A DNA stretch of 51,444 bases from Actinoplanes cyaneus (lineage in GTDB: Bacteria; Actinomycetota; Actinomycetes; Mycobacteriales; Micromonosporaceae): positions 1 through 51,444 of the forward strand of contig NZ_BOMH01000081.1 in NCBI RefSeq assembly GCF_016862095.1, written 5' to 3'. Positions 17,381 through 26,331 of the stretch are shown in pieces (positions within the stretch are counted from its first letter, which is position 1; every line of letters starts with the position of its first letter). Position numbers and translations under genes: made by a program. The notes below the pieces were generated by a model that made no database searches, was not told where the DNA came from, and worked only from the letters and a program-made list of their open reading frames with translations.

Positions 17381-17948
17381 CTACAGCCACGCTGGGTGGT
17401 TGGACAGCCAACTCCGGTACTCCAGCTTCAGGGCGTCGCGTTGCTCACGGGTCGGCAGAATGACGTCGGCTCCTCCGTCGTAGGGGTGGTAGAGCCACTC
17501 CAAGCCTGGCGGAGTCACTATGACGTTGGCCAGCTCGTCATCCGCGACAGCGCGCAGCAACGGGTCCAGTTCAGGGGAGTCGAGGCCCGAAGACTCGACG
17601 TGCAGCTGCATGTGGAGCTGTTCGTCCGAGTCGGTGTCGGCATCCAGGGCAACGGTGCGCCAGTACTGTGCGCGGGGCATCAGGTCCGCGCGTCGTGACG
17701 ACGGTGGAGAGGGGAGTGCCTTGCTCTCGGTCCATTCGTTCGTGACGACGAGGAGTTCCGAATCGGCGGGACAGCCTGCCCAAGACCGTGCGGTGCCGCA
17801 TCGACACCGTGGCGTACTCGTCCTCGGTTCGCGGGTAGCGTCTCGACTCCGGCAGGCTGTGAAATCTGACCCACCGTTGTGGGTAGTGCATCCTGAGCTC
17901 GTGTGCGACCGGTAGGCACTCCGGCCACCGCTGCGCAGGCGGGGACAT
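17381..17948 (-). pseudogene. DUF3885-type protein with a frameshift
   Basis: The N-terminal part starts at ATG 17948 (WPECLPVAHELRMHYPQRW, RFHSLPESRRYPRTEDEYA). The C-terminal part is in another frame (ALDADTDSDEQLHMQLHV, then HPYDGGADVILPTREQRDAL, YRSWLS). Together they give the layout of DUF3885 proteins. Reading back from DSELLVVTNEWTESKALP, the frame changes once at about 17762-17775, equivalent to a single-base indel. Either the gene is recently broken or there is a sequence error. Function of the family is unknown to me. Confidence 0.65.
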
Positions 17949-17998
17949 TCGGTAGTTCTACAGCAGCAGGGAGCCCGGTCGGGGGTGACCTGGCGCGG

Positions 17999-19324
17999 TT
18001 ACAGGAACTCCGGGGAGATGCAGGAGGAGTGGCCGCCGGGGGCGCTGAGGGTGGGGTCGGGCCGGGAGGTGGCCGGGAACAGCGCGTCGACGAAGTCGTT
18101 GCGGAACTTGCCGTGCGGGTCGACAGTGTTCCTGAGCTTGTCGAAGTCGGTGGCTCGGGGATATCCGGCGGCGATCTCGCGCGGCGGGATTCTGGTGAGT
18201 TTGCCCCAGTGCGGCCTCGGCTCGAGGTGCCGTAGCTGTTCCTCGACGGCCTCGATCGCCGGCAGTACGGCCGCGAGGTCGTCGGCCCAGGTGAAGTGCA
18301 GGGTGAGGCTGTCACGGCGGTAGGCCGGGCTCAGCCACAGGTCGTCCTCGCGCACCACGCGGAGCTCCGAGATCTGCAGGACCGGTGCGAGCCGGTCGCT
18401 GATCTGCCGGACGGCGGCGATCGCCTCGGCGGCGCGGTGGCGGGGGACGAAGTACTCCGATTGCAGCTCTCGTCCGGAACCGGGCACGTATTCGGGCCGG
18501 AAATGCGGCAGCCGTTCGTGCCAGGGGCCCGGCTGGTCCAGCTGCGCGGTGCAGTTCTCCGCGGACTGCTCCGGCACGGGATGCACCGGCACCGTCGCCT
18601 GCCGGCCCCACGACCACGGTCCGGCCGGGCGGTCAGGGCGCCGCTTCACCAGTACGTTGGCCCGGCCGCCGTGCCACTTGGTGAAGACGCTGACGCTGTA
18701 CCCGGTGGCGAAGACGTCGTCCGGACTCTCCTGCACCGCGTCGAGGGGCACGTCGACGAGCATGCGCTGGCTCACCTCGTAGGTGGGCTCGACGTCGAGC
18801 GTCAGCCCGGCCACCACGCCGAGGGCGCCCAGTGCCGCCACCGTGCCGGGGAACGTGTCGGGATGGCTGTCCCGGCTGAGGGCCAGCAGGTCGCCGTCGG
18901 GACCGACGAGCTCGACGGCCCGTACGGCGGAGGCCAGGCAGCCGAGCGTCGCGCCGGAGCCGTGGGTCGCGGTGGCACACGAGCCGGCCACCGAGATGTG
19001 CGGGAGGGACGCCAGGTTGGCCAGCGCGAAGCCGGCTCGGTGCAGCTCGGTCGCGAGGCGCGCGTACGTCGTGCCGGCCGACACCCGCACGGTCCGGCCC
19101 GCGGTGTCCAGCTCCACGCCGGCGGGCAGAAGGTCCAGCCGGACCAGGTCGGCCGTGGTGTCGGCGACCAGGCTGAACGAGTGGCCGCTGCCGAGTGCCC
19201 GGATCCGCGGGTTCTCCGCGACAGTGCGACGCAGCTCGTCCGTCGTGGCGGGCCGGTGGAGTCGCGCGGCGCGGTAGGTCACGTTGCGGGCCCAGTTGCG
19301 CTGGGGCGTCGAGACGTCGGTCAT
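17999..19324 (-). CDS. FAD-linked alditol/aldonolactone oxidase-like flavoprotein
   Basis: 441 residues from ATG 19324 with GGAGA upstream. The FAD-binding half holds GSGHSF at residues 45-50, whose His carries covalent FAD in alditol oxidase. SVAGSCATATHGSG follows near 115. The C-terminal half has the ALO-type ending HWGKLT and FDKLRNTVDPHGKF. The family oxidises sugar alcohols or lactones with oxygen. It is divergent from the 19505 gene across TTGCCA boxes, so it should belong to the cluster, perhaps oxidising a polyol or sugar moiety. Substrate unknown. The last 20 residues (SAPGGHSSCISPEFL) are an unusual Ser/Pro tail. Confidence 0.85.
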   Translation of the reverse strand: MTDVSTPQRNWARNVTYRAARLHRPATTDELRRTVAENPRIRALGSGHSFSLVADTTADLVRLDLLPAGVELDTAGRTVRVSAGTTYARLATELHRAGFALANLASLPHISVAGSCATATHGSGATLGCLASAVRAVELVGPDGDLLALSRDSHPDTFPGTVAALGALGVVAGLTLDVEPTYEVSQRMLVDVPLDAVQESPDDVFATGYSVSVFTKWHGGRANVLVKRRPDRPAGPWSWGRQATVPVHPVPEQSAENCTAQLDQPGPWHERLPHFRPEYVPGSGRELQSEYFVPRHRAAEAIAAVRQISDRLAPVLQISELRVVREDDLWLSPAYRRDSLTLHFTWADDLAAVLPAIEAVEEQLRHLEPRPHWGKLTRIPPREIAAGYPRATDFDKLRNTVDPHGKFRNDFVDALFPATSRPDPTLSAPGGHSSCISPEFL

Positions 19325-19418
19325 GGGGTCTCCAATCGATCGCGGCGCCCGGGGCGCGGCCCTCGAACAGCTCCGGGAAGCGGTCGGCGAGTGAGCGCGA
19401 CGCCGCCAGGATCACGAT

Positions 19419-19455
19419 TGTGCCAGTCATTGACAAGATTTGCCAGTCTTGGCAA
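19419..19455. promoter_or_regulatory. TTGCCA box array, divergent promoter
   Basis: TTGCCAGTCTTGGCAA at 19440-19455 is a TTGCCA-N4-TGGCAA palindrome. A weaker copy, TGCCAGTCATTGACAA, starts at 19421, exactly 20 bp upstream. The array sits between the oppositely oriented 17999-19324 and 19505-20572 genes. Confidence 0.75.
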
Positions 19456-19504
19456 GAGGTGTGATGGTGAGACGACCAAGTGCTCACCACGAAGGGACCG
19501 CGTG

Positions 19505-20572
19505 ATGGACGGAACCGCGCAGAAGATCGTCGCGGCCGGGATGACCTGGATCGAGCGCGCGCACGACGTCACCGGGCGCCGGGGCATCTCGGCCGGCTAC
19601 GACCTGGCCACGGGCTGGCAACCGGCGTACCCGGAGACGAGCGGCTACCTGCTGCCGACCATGCTGCGGGCCGCGCGGGTGCTCGACCGGGCCCCGCTGG
19701 CGGACCGCGCGGTCGAGGTGGGCCGATGGCTACGGGAGATCCAGTTGCCGGACGGCGCCTTCCCGAACCTCGGCCTCGAGGGGCAGCCGGCCGTCTTCGA
19801 CGCCGGGCAGATCGTGCTGGGTCTGGTGGCGCTCTGGCGACGCACCGAGGACCCGGCCCTGCTGGAGTCGGCGGCGCGGGCCGGCCGGTGGGTCGGCGAC
19901 ATGCAGCGGGCGGACGGGTCCTGGCTGTCCCATCTCGGTTTCCCGAACACCTACTCCTCCCGGGTCGCCTGGGCGCTGGCCGAGCTGTCCCGGGCCACCG
20001 GCGATCCGGCGTACGCGCGGCACGCCGAGCGGTCGCTGGACTGGATCCTCACCCGGGTCCGGCCGGACGGGTGGATCGACGCGATGGCCTTCGAGGAGAA
20101 CCGGGCACCGTGGACCCACACCATCGGGTACGCGTTGCGGGGCCTGCTGCGCGGCGGTGACCTGGTCGGCGGCGACCTCGGTGCCCGCTGCGTCGCGGCG
20201 GCCAGTGACTGCGCGCTGCGGCTGGCCGACCTGCGCAGCCCCCTGCATCCGCTGCTGCCGGGCGAGATCGGGCCGGGATTCGAGCCGTACGCCGATTATG
20301 CCTGCCTGACCGGTGACGCCCAGATGGTCGTCGTGTGGTGGGACGTCGCGGCGCGGCGCGGCGACCGGGCTCTCGCCCAGCGGTGCCTCGAGGTGATGGA
20401 CCGGCTGGCAGCGCTGCAGGTGTGGCAACCGCTGGAACCGGCCGCGGTGGGTGCGCTGCCGGGGTCGTGGCCGCAGAGTGGAGCGTTCGAGCCGAACGCC
20501 TTCCCGATCTGGGCCACCAAGTTCCTCGTCGACGCGGCGCTGGCGACGAGCCGCTCACCGGTTGCCACCTGA
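19505..20572 (+). CDS. Alpha/alpha-toroid protein of unknown activity
   Basis: 355 residues from ATG 19505, GAAGGGA upstream. It consists of repeated helical hairpins with motifs such as GYDLATGWQPAYPETSGYL, LPDGAFPNLG, RADGSWLSHLGFPNTYSSRV and RPDGWIDAMAFEENRAPWTH. The Q/R-x-DG-x-W pattern is that of alpha/alpha barrels found in terpene cyclases, six-hairpin glycosidases and uronate C5-epimerases. The acidic terpene-cyclase motifs are absent. In a cluster rich in glycosyltransferases, a glycan-modifying role (glycosidase or epimerase) is a fair inference, no more. Confidence 0.65.
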   Translation: MDGTAQKIVAAGMTWIERAHDVTGRRGISAGYDLATGWQPAYPETSGYLLPTMLRAARVLDRAPLADRAVEVGRWLREIQLPDGAFPNLGLEGQPAVFDAGQIVLGLVALWRRTEDPALLESAARAGRWVGDMQRADGSWLSHLGFPNTYSSRVAWALAELSRATGDPAYARHAERSLDWILTRVRPDGWIDAMAFEENRAPWTHTIGYALRGLLRGGDLVGGDLGARCVAAASDCALRLADLRSPLHPLLPGEIGPGFEPYADYACLTGDAQMVVVWWDVAARRGDRALAQRCLEVMDRLAALQVWQPLEPAAVGALPGSWPQSGAFEPNAFPIWATKFLVDAALATSRSPVAT

Positions 20573-20617
20573 CCGGTGTTTCGCGGTGCGGCCGGGGCAG
20601 CCGCCCAGCTCCACGGC

Positions 20618-20633
20618 TTGACAAGAGTTGCCA
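20618..20633. promoter_or_regulatory. TTGCCA-type boxes upstream of the HTH-TPR regulator
   Basis: TTGACAAGAGTTGCCA: two direct half-sites at a 10-bp step, 70-85 bp upstream of the regulator start. This would allow autoregulation. TTGACA may instead be a -35 element. Confidence 0.6.
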
Positions 20634-20702
20634 GTGCAGGAGGCATGTGCGCATACTCCAAGCAGAGATACGTTCCCACAACCTGGTACCCGAGATGGTG
20701 AG

Positions 20703-21944
20703 ATGCTCGATCAACCGACTTTCGGCCAGCGTCTGCGAGCGCTGCGCGTGAAGCAGGGGCTCTCACAGGCCGCCCTCGCGGGCGACGGCATGTCCACCGG
20801 GTACCTGTCCCGGTTGGAGTCCGGTGCTCGCAAGCCCAACCAGCGCATCGCGGACTACCTCGCGGAGCGGCTCGGGGTGCCGGTCAACCAGTTCGCCGCG
20901 TCGCCGGCAGGGGAGAGCGGGCCGCCGAGCACCCAGACGTCGTCGCTGGTCCAGTTCCTCGCCGCCGTCATCTCCGGCAACGCCGACGAGCGGACCAGCG
21001 AACTACTCGCCGAGGCGCTGCGCAAGGGCGACGACTGGGACCCGGCACTGCGCTGGCAGGGGCTGTGGCTGCTGGCCCGCTCGCACCAGGCGCAGGGGCG
21101 GTCGGAGGAGCAGCAGGCGCTCCTGATCGAGCTGGTCCAGCTCAGCGACGAGCTGGGCGTGCCGGAGCTGCGGACCCGGGCGCACACCCAGCTGTCCCGG
21201 TGCAGCCGGATGCTGGGTGACAACGACGCGGCGCTGGAGCACGCGCTGCTGGCGTGGCGTGCCGCCGAGGGACTGTCGGTCGAGGACCGGGCCGGCGCGT
21301 TGCAGGCGCTCGTCTCGGCGGAGGCCGAGCTGGGCCGGCTCGCCGAGGCGTGGGCACACTCCGACGAGCTGTGCGCCCTGACCGACAATGCGACCGGGAC
21401 ACTGCGGGTGGAGGCGTTGTGGGCCGCGTCCACGGTCCGCATGCGGCAGGGTGACTACCGTGGCGCCGAGGATCTGCTGGAGCGGGCGTTGCTCGGCTCC
21501 GACGGCCGGGAGAACCTGCTGCTGTGGGTCCGCCTGCGGCTGGCCGCGGCCTCTCTGTATCTGCAACTGACGCCCGCACGGACCACCTGCGCACAGGAAC
21601 GGCTCGACGAGGTGGCGCCGGTGCTGCAGGTGGTCGGCAGCGAGCTGCACCATCAGCAGCTGAGCACGTTGCGTGCCTACCTGGCGTTCGAGCAGGGCCG
21701 GCTGGACGAGGCCCGGGCGATCTGCGCGGAGATCGACGAGCACACGTTGCTGCTGTCGTTCCGCGACCGGATCCGCTATCAGGCGTTGTGCTGCCGGATG
21801 CAGATCCTGGACGGCGACCGGGACAAGGGCATCCACAAGCTGCAGCAACTCGCCCAGGAGGCGCAGGAGGCGCGCAACCCGGACCTGGCCGCGGAGTTGT
21901 GGCGCACCATGGCCGAGGCCCTCGCCCAGCGCCTCGAGTCGTAG
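20703..21944 (+). CDS. HTH (XRE-type) - TPR transcriptional regulator, likely cluster regulator
   Basis: 413 residues from ATG 20703. Residues 1-65 are an XRE helix-turn-helix (FGQRLRALRVKQGLSQAALA, STGYLSRLESGARKPNQRIADYLAERLGV). The remaining about 340 residues are TPR-like helical pairs (ALRWQGLWLLARSHQAQGRS, YLAFEQGRLDEARAICAEI). This is the architecture of RRNPP-like peptide-sensing regulators and of several actinomycete pathway regulators. It is the only DNA-binding regulator inside the area marked by TTGCCA boxes, and boxes lie on both sides of it (20618 and 22002). I infer that it binds them. A ligand or peptide bound by the TPR part is possible but unproven. Confidence 0.85.
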   Translation: MLDQPTFGQRLRALRVKQGLSQAALAGDGMSTGYLSRLESGARKPNQRIADYLAERLGVPVNQFAASPAGESGPPSTQTSSLVQFLAAVISGNADERTSELLAEALRKGDDWDPALRWQGLWLLARSHQAQGRSEEQQALLIELVQLSDELGVPELRTRAHTQLSRCSRMLGDNDAALEHALLAWRAAEGLSVEDRAGALQALVSAEAELGRLAEAWAHSDELCALTDNATGTLRVEALWAASTVRMRQGDYRGAEDLLERALLGSDGRENLLLWVRLRLAAASLYLQLTPARTTCAQERLDEVAPVLQVVGSELHHQQLSTLRAYLAFEQGRLDEARAICAEIDEHTLLLSFRDRIRYQALCCRMQILDGDRDKGIHKLQQLAQEAQEARNPDLAAELWRTMAEALAQRLES

Positions 21945-22001
21945 CGGTCCGCCTCCCACCGGAGCCCGTTGCCCTGGCCGTGCCAGCCGTTCCCCGCGAA
22001 G

Positions 22002-22047
22002 TTGCCGCACTAGGCAAGCGGTGGCAACATGACGAGGGTTCTGGCAA
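22002..22047. promoter_or_regulatory. TTGCCA box array upstream of the A-T-C NRPS
   Basis: TTGCCGCACTAGGCAA (22002-22017) is a TTGCC-palindrome with N4 geometry. TGGCAA follows at 22022 and 22042, steps of 10 and 20 bp from AGGCAA at 22012. The first 28 bp from 22001 closely match the PKS/P450 array at 47416. Confidence 0.75.
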
Positions 22048-22090
22048 CGACCGCGCCGTCATGCGGCTCGGCATGCGGGGAGGCAAGTCT

Positions 22091-25000
22091 GTGCTGACAG
22101 AAATGGCAGTGTCGGCGGAACCGTCCATCGAACTCGACGAGGGCCTGCACCAGCGCATCGCACGCCTGGCCCGGCAGCGGCCCGACGCTCCCGCGGTCAT
22201 CGCACCTCAGCGGCGGCTCAGCTACGGCGAGCTGGACGCCACCGCTGACGCGTGGGCGGCCGGGCTCACCGCCGCCGGCGTCGGCCCGGGCGACCAGGTC
22301 CCGATCATCCTGCCCCGCGAGGCGGATCTGGTGATCGCGCTGCTGGCCGTCCTGAAGGCGGGGGCCGCGTACGCCTTGCTGGACCCGGCCTGGCCGGCCG
22401 CCCGGTTGCGGGAGGTCACCGCGATGCTGGACGCGCCCCTGGTGATCGCCTCCGCAGAGGTGGACGGGCTCGACCTGCCGGTGTGGACCTCGCCCGCGCC
22501 GCAGGTCGCCGCGCCGCCCGAGTTCCGGCCGGCCGAGCTGCGCGGCGACGCGCCGTGCTGCGTGTTCTTCACGTCCGGGACGACCGGACGGCCCAAGGGC
22601 GTGCTCACCCCGCATCGCGCCACCGCCCGGCTGTTCCGGCCCGGCTCGTTCCTGCCCTTCGACGAGCACACGGTCATCCCGCTGGCCGCGCCGGTGCCGT
22701 GGGACGCCTTCTCGCTGGAGCTGTGGGGCGCTCTGCTCAACGGCGGCACCTCGGTGATCGTCGACGGGCCGTACCTGAACGCCGACGGGCTGCGCGCCGG
22801 CATCGAGCGGCACGGCGTGACCACCGCCTGGCTGACCAGCAGCCTGTTCAACATGGTGGTCGACGAGGACGTTGACGCGTTCCGCGGCCTGCGTCACCTG
22901 ATGATCGGCGGCGAGCGGCTCTCCCCGACGCACGTCGAGCGATTCCTGCGCCGGCACCCGGACATCGTGCTGCTCAACGGGTACGGCCCGGTGGAGAGCA
23001 CGGTGTTCGCCACCACCCACCGGATCGTGCCCTCCGACGTCGACCGGCCGGACGGGATTCCGCTCGGCCGGCCGGTGCCCGGCACGGAGGTGCACGTCCT
23101 CGACGGCGACCGGCCGTGCGCGCCCGGCGAGATCGGCGAGGTCTGCGTGACGGGCGCCGGCCTGGGCCTGAGGTACCTGGGCGACGAGCAGCTCACCGCG
23201 AGCAGCTTCGTCACCGTCCGGATCGACGGCCGTGACGTGCGCGCGTACCGCACCGGCGACCTGGGGACGGTCGACGGCAACGGGTTGCTGCACTTCCGTG
23301 GCCGGGCGGATCGGCAGGTGAAGGTGCGGGGACATCGGGTCGAGCCGGCCGAGATCGAGCGCCGTGTCGAGGAGCTGCTGCCGGTGCGGTCGTGCCGGGT
23401 GGTGGTGGACCGCACCGGCACCGAGCCGCGACTGATCGCCTGCTGTGTGCCGCACCGGGCCGGCGACCCGCTGACCGGCGCCCGGTCCACGCTGGGCGAG
23501 GTGCTCCCCGGGTACCAGCTGCCGGCTCAGGTCGTGGCCGTCGACGCGTTCCCGACGACGGCCCAGGGCAAGCTGGACGAGCGGGCGTTGCTGGCCGGCT
23601 CGGCCGGGACCGCGCACCACGTCCCGCAGGGCGATACCGCGGCGGCCGCCGGCGATGCGTCGACCGCCCTCGTCGCCGGCATCTTCGCCGAAGTGCTGGG
23701 CCGCTCCGGCGTACCGGTCGAGGTGCCCCTGACCGACCTCGGCGGCACGTCGCTGGACCTCGGCCGGGTGTGTGCGCGGCTCGCGGCCCGGCTGGGCCGG
23801 CCGGTGCCGCTCGCCAGGCTCGTCGCCGACCCGACCGCCCGCGCTGTCGCCGCCTGGATCGACGCCGGTCCGCCGGCCGGGGACGACGACGCCGCCGAGC
23901 CCCGTGACGTCGGCGTCGTCCCGTTGACGCCGATCCAGCTGATCTACCTGACCCGGCACCTGTTGGACCCTGCCGATCTGACCTCGCACTGCCTGGTCAC
24001 CTGGGTGGTCGACGGCCCGCTGGACCACGCCGCGCTGGTGACGGCGCTCGCCGCGGTGCACGCGCGGCACGAGCCGCTGCGTGCGGCCTACCTGTCCGAC
24101 CCGCGGCCGGTGGCGCGGGTCCTCGACATCGACCCGCCGCCGCTGGAGACCCTGCCGGCGCAGCCGTCGGTGGAGGCGGCGGTGGCCGCGCTGCGCACCC
24201 TGTTCTCCGCCGAGCTGTTGATCGAGGAGGGCGACGTGTGGCGTGCCGGGGTCGTCGAGGCCGGCGACGTCAGCGTGTTCGGCTGCGTGGTGCATCACAT
24301 CGCCTTCGACGGCTGGTCGGAGTCGGTGTTCGCCCGCGACCTCGCCACCGCGTACAACGCGGCGCGGCGCGGCACGGCGCTGCCGGACAGCCCGGCTCCG
24401 CCGTCGTTGGCGCGCTCGCACCGCGACTATCTGGCCCGGGTCGCTGCCAGTTCGGTGGACGAGCATCGCGACCGGCTGCGTGCCGAGCTGAACGGCGTGC
24501 CGGCGTTGCAGTGGCCGGGTGATCAGCCGGCGAGCGGCCGGTCGGCACTCGGCCTCGTCGAGGTGCCGATCGAGCCGCGGGTGGTCGCCGCGGTCGACGC
24601 CTCCGCGCGGGCGGCCAGGGTCAGCCGGTTCGCCGCGCTGCTGCACCACTACGTCACCGCGCTGGCCGAGATCACCGGCCAGGACGACTTCGCGGTCGGC
24701 ATACCGGTGGCCCAGCGCCACGGTCCCGGCTCGGAGCTGGCCGTCGGCTGCCACATCGCGCTGCTCTGCCTGCGCCACCGCGGCACGGCGCCCGCCGATG
24801 GACCGGCCGCGCTGCGGGCGACGGCGGACAGGTTCACCGAGGCGTTCGCGGCGCAGGACGTGCCGTTCCAGGACATCCTCATCCTGAACGAGCCGCCGGG
24901 CCGCCAGCGGCCGCCGCTGTTCCAGACCATGTTCGCCGTGCAGAACAACGCTCCGGCGATCCTGGAGCTGGACGGCGCGCGAACCACCTTCGTCCGGCAG

Positions 25001-25159
25001 CCCTATCTCGACGTTCCGCTCGACCTGCACGCCGAGCTGTGGCCACGGGCGGACGGCGGATACCGGATGACCGTGTTCTTCCGGCGCGACGTGGTCGCCG
25101 AGTCCACCGCCCGGCAGCTTGCCGAGTGCATCGGTGCACGCCTCGCCCGTACCGCCTGA
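22091..25159 (+). CDS. NRPS, adenylation-carrier-condensation (A-T-C)
   Basis: 1022 residues from GTG 22091, chosen for GGGGAGG seven bases upstream; ATGs at 22061, 22073 and 22103 are alternatives. The A domain (about 20-510) has FFTSGTTGRPKGV, NGYGPVES, YRTGD and the RGHRVEPAEIE block. Read by eye against GrsA, the specificity residues are D-A-L-W-M-G-G-V-F; I cannot assign a substrate. The carrier protein has LGGTSL near 555. The C domain (about 620-1022) starts with PLTPIQLIYLTRHL and has the catalytic HHIAFDG near 735. A C domain at the C-terminus with no following carrier implies that the acceptor is on another protein or is a free amine. Confidence 0.9.
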   Translation: MLTEMAVSAEPSIELDEGLHQRIARLARQRPDAPAVIAPQRRLSYGELDATADAWAAGLTAAGVGPGDQVPIILPREADLVIALLAVLKAGAAYALLDPAWPAARLREVTAMLDAPLVIASAEVDGLDLPVWTSPAPQVAAPPEFRPAELRGDAPCCVFFTSGTTGRPKGVLTPHRATARLFRPGSFLPFDEHTVIPLAAPVPWDAFSLELWGALLNGGTSVIVDGPYLNADGLRAGIERHGVTTAWLTSSLFNMVVDEDVDAFRGLRHLMIGGERLSPTHVERFLRRHPDIVLLNGYGPVESTVFATTHRIVPSDVDRPDGIPLGRPVPGTEVHVLDGDRPCAPGEIGEVCVTGAGLGLRYLGDEQLTASSFVTVRIDGRDVRAYRTGDLGTVDGNGLLHFRGRADRQVKVRGHRVEPAEIERRVEELLPVRSCRVVVDRTGTEPRLIACCVPHRAGDPLTGARSTLGEVLPGYQLPAQVVAVDAFPTTAQGKLDERALLAGSAGTAHHVPQGDTAAAAGDASTALVAGIFAEVLGRSGVPVEVPLTDLGGTSLDLGRVCARLAARLGRPVPLARLVADPTARAVAAWIDAGPPAGDDDAAEPRDVGVVPLTPIQLIYLTRHLLDPADLTSHCLVTWVVDGPLDHAALVTALAAVHARHEPLRAAYLSDPRPVARVLDIDPPPLETLPAQPSVEAAVAALRTLFSAELLIEEGDVWRAGVVEAGDVSVFGCVVHHIAFDGWSESVFARDLATAYNAARRGTALPDSPAPPSLARSHRDYLARVAASSVDEHRDRLRAELNGVPALQWPGDQPASGRSALGLVEVPIEPRVVAAVDASARAARVSRFAALLHHYVTALAEITGQDDFAVGIPVAQRHGPGSELAVGCHIALLCLRHRGTAPADGPAALRATADRFTEAFAAQDVPFQDILILNEPPGRQRPPLFQTMFAVQNNAPAILELDGARTTFVRQPYLDVPLDLHAELWPRADGGYRMTVFFRRDVVAESTARQLAECIGARLARTA

Positions 25160-25172
25160 TCCGGCTCTGTTA

Positions 25173-25219
25173 TTGCCAATCTCCCCGCTCCCTTTGCCAA
25201 AACTTGCCAACGCTGGCAA
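25173..25219. promoter_or_regulatory. TTGCCA box array upstream of galE
   Basis: TTGCCA at 25173, 25194 and 25204, and TGGCAA at 25214: steps of 21, 10 and 10 bp. TTGCCAACGCTGGCAA (25204-25219) is a perfect N4 palindrome. It lies between the NRPS stop and the galE start. Confidence 0.8.
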
Positions 25220-25322
25220 GCTGAAGGGGTCCCGACCGTCAGATCGACGAATCCGGAGAGGGGTAGATTCCGTTGACCTCCACCCGAACTGCACCACTGC
25301 CGCGCACACCGGGCGGGCTCCG

Positions 25323-26294
25323 ATGACCTGGCTGGTGGTCGGGGGCGCCGGCTACATCGGCTCCCACGTCGTACGCCGCCTGATCGCCGACGGCCGCCCG
25401 GTCGTGGTGCTGGACGACCTGTCCACCGGCGACCGGGCCCGGGTGCCGGACGACGTGCCGCTGATCGTCGCCGCCGACACCGACCGGGAAGCCCTCGCGA
25501 CGCTGTTCCGGCAGTACCGCATCGCCGGAGTGGCCTTCCTGGCCGCCCGCAAGTCCGCGCCCGAATCGGTCGCCGACCCCCTGATGTACTACGGGCAGAA
25601 CCTCGACGGCATGCGGGTGCTGCTGGAGGAGATGGTGTCCGCCGGGGTCACCCGGATGGTGCTGTCCTCCAGTGCGGCCGTCTACGGCGTGCCGGAGGAG
25701 CCGGTCGTCACCGAGGAGACCCCGGCCGCGCCGATCAACCCGTACGGCGAGACCAAGCTGATGTGCGAGTGGATGCTGCGCGCCGCCGGCGCGGCGCACG
25801 GCATCTCGTGGATCGCGTTGCGCTTCTTCAACGTCGTCGGCGCGGACGACGAGGTGCTCGCCGACCGGGGCGGCGGCAGCCTGTTCCCGAAGGTGTTCGA
25901 GCGGGTCGCCGCGGGACGTCCGGCCGTGGTGACCGGCGACGACTTCCCGACCCGCGACGGCACCGGGGTCCGGGACTACGTGCACGTCGCCGACATCGCC
26001 GACGCGCACGCCGCGGCGATCCGGCGGCTGGAGGAGTCCGCCGTCGCCGAGGTGTACAACGTCGGCACCGGCCGGGGCTACTCCGTGCTGGAGGTCATCG
26101 ACACCCTGCGCGAGGTCGCCGACATCCCCGTCGACGTGCAGACCGCGCCGCGCCGCGCCGGGGACCCGCCGGAGGTCGTCGCGGCGGTGGACAAGATCGG
26201 CCGGGACCTGCGCTGGCGGGCGCGGCACGACGTGACCGACATGGTGCACAGCGCCTGGGAGAACTGGACGCCGGCCGAGGACGGAGCGGCCTGA
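25323..26294 (+). CDS. galE: UDP-glucose 4-epimerase (GalE-like)
   Basis: 323 residues, extended-SDR family. NAD-binding GGAGYIG at residues 7-13, SSSAAVYG near 120, catalytic-type YGETK near 140. LRFFNVVGAD and RDGTGVRDYVHVADIADAH are also typical of GalE. It would interconvert UDP-Glc/UDP-Gal (or the N-acetyl forms), supplying sugars to the cluster's glycosyltransferases. ATG 25323 has a weak ribosome site. A 17-codon TTG frame (25273-25326) with GGAGAGGGG upstream ends in ATGA overlap with galE, so translation may be coupled to a leader peptide. Confidence 0.88.
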   Translation: MTWLVVGGAGYIGSHVVRRLIADGRPVVVLDDLSTGDRARVPDDVPLIVAADTDREALATLFRQYRIAGVAFLAARKSAPESVADPLMYYGQNLDGMRVLLEEMVSAGVTRMVLSSSAAVYGVPEEPVVTEETPAAPINPYGETKLMCEWMLRAAGAAHGISWIALRFFNVVGADDEVLADRGGGSLFPKVFERVAAGRPAVVTGDDFPTRDGTGVRDYVHVADIADAHAAAIRRLEESAVAEVYNVGTGRGYSVLEVIDTLREVADIPVDVQTAPRRAGDPPEVVAAVDKIGRDLRWRARHDVTDMVHSAWENWTPAEDGAA

Positions 26295-26297
26295 GAA

Positions 26298-26324
26298 GGG
26301 GCCGCCGGCCCGTCCGGCGGCCCC
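26298..26324. terminator. Bidirectional terminator after galE
   Basis: GGGGCCGCCGG (26298-26308) pairs perfectly with CCGGCGGCCCC (26314-26324) over a 5-base loop. It lies between the convergent galE and LLM oxidoreductase genes. Confidence 0.85.
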
Positions 26325-26331
26325 TGCTCGG

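Noticed and set aside
22010..25309. A 1099-codon minus-strand open frame opposite the A-T-C NRPS
   Set aside because: It has no recognisable domain and consists of the Arg/Gly/Asp/His-rich pattern expected for the antisense of a GC-rich gene.
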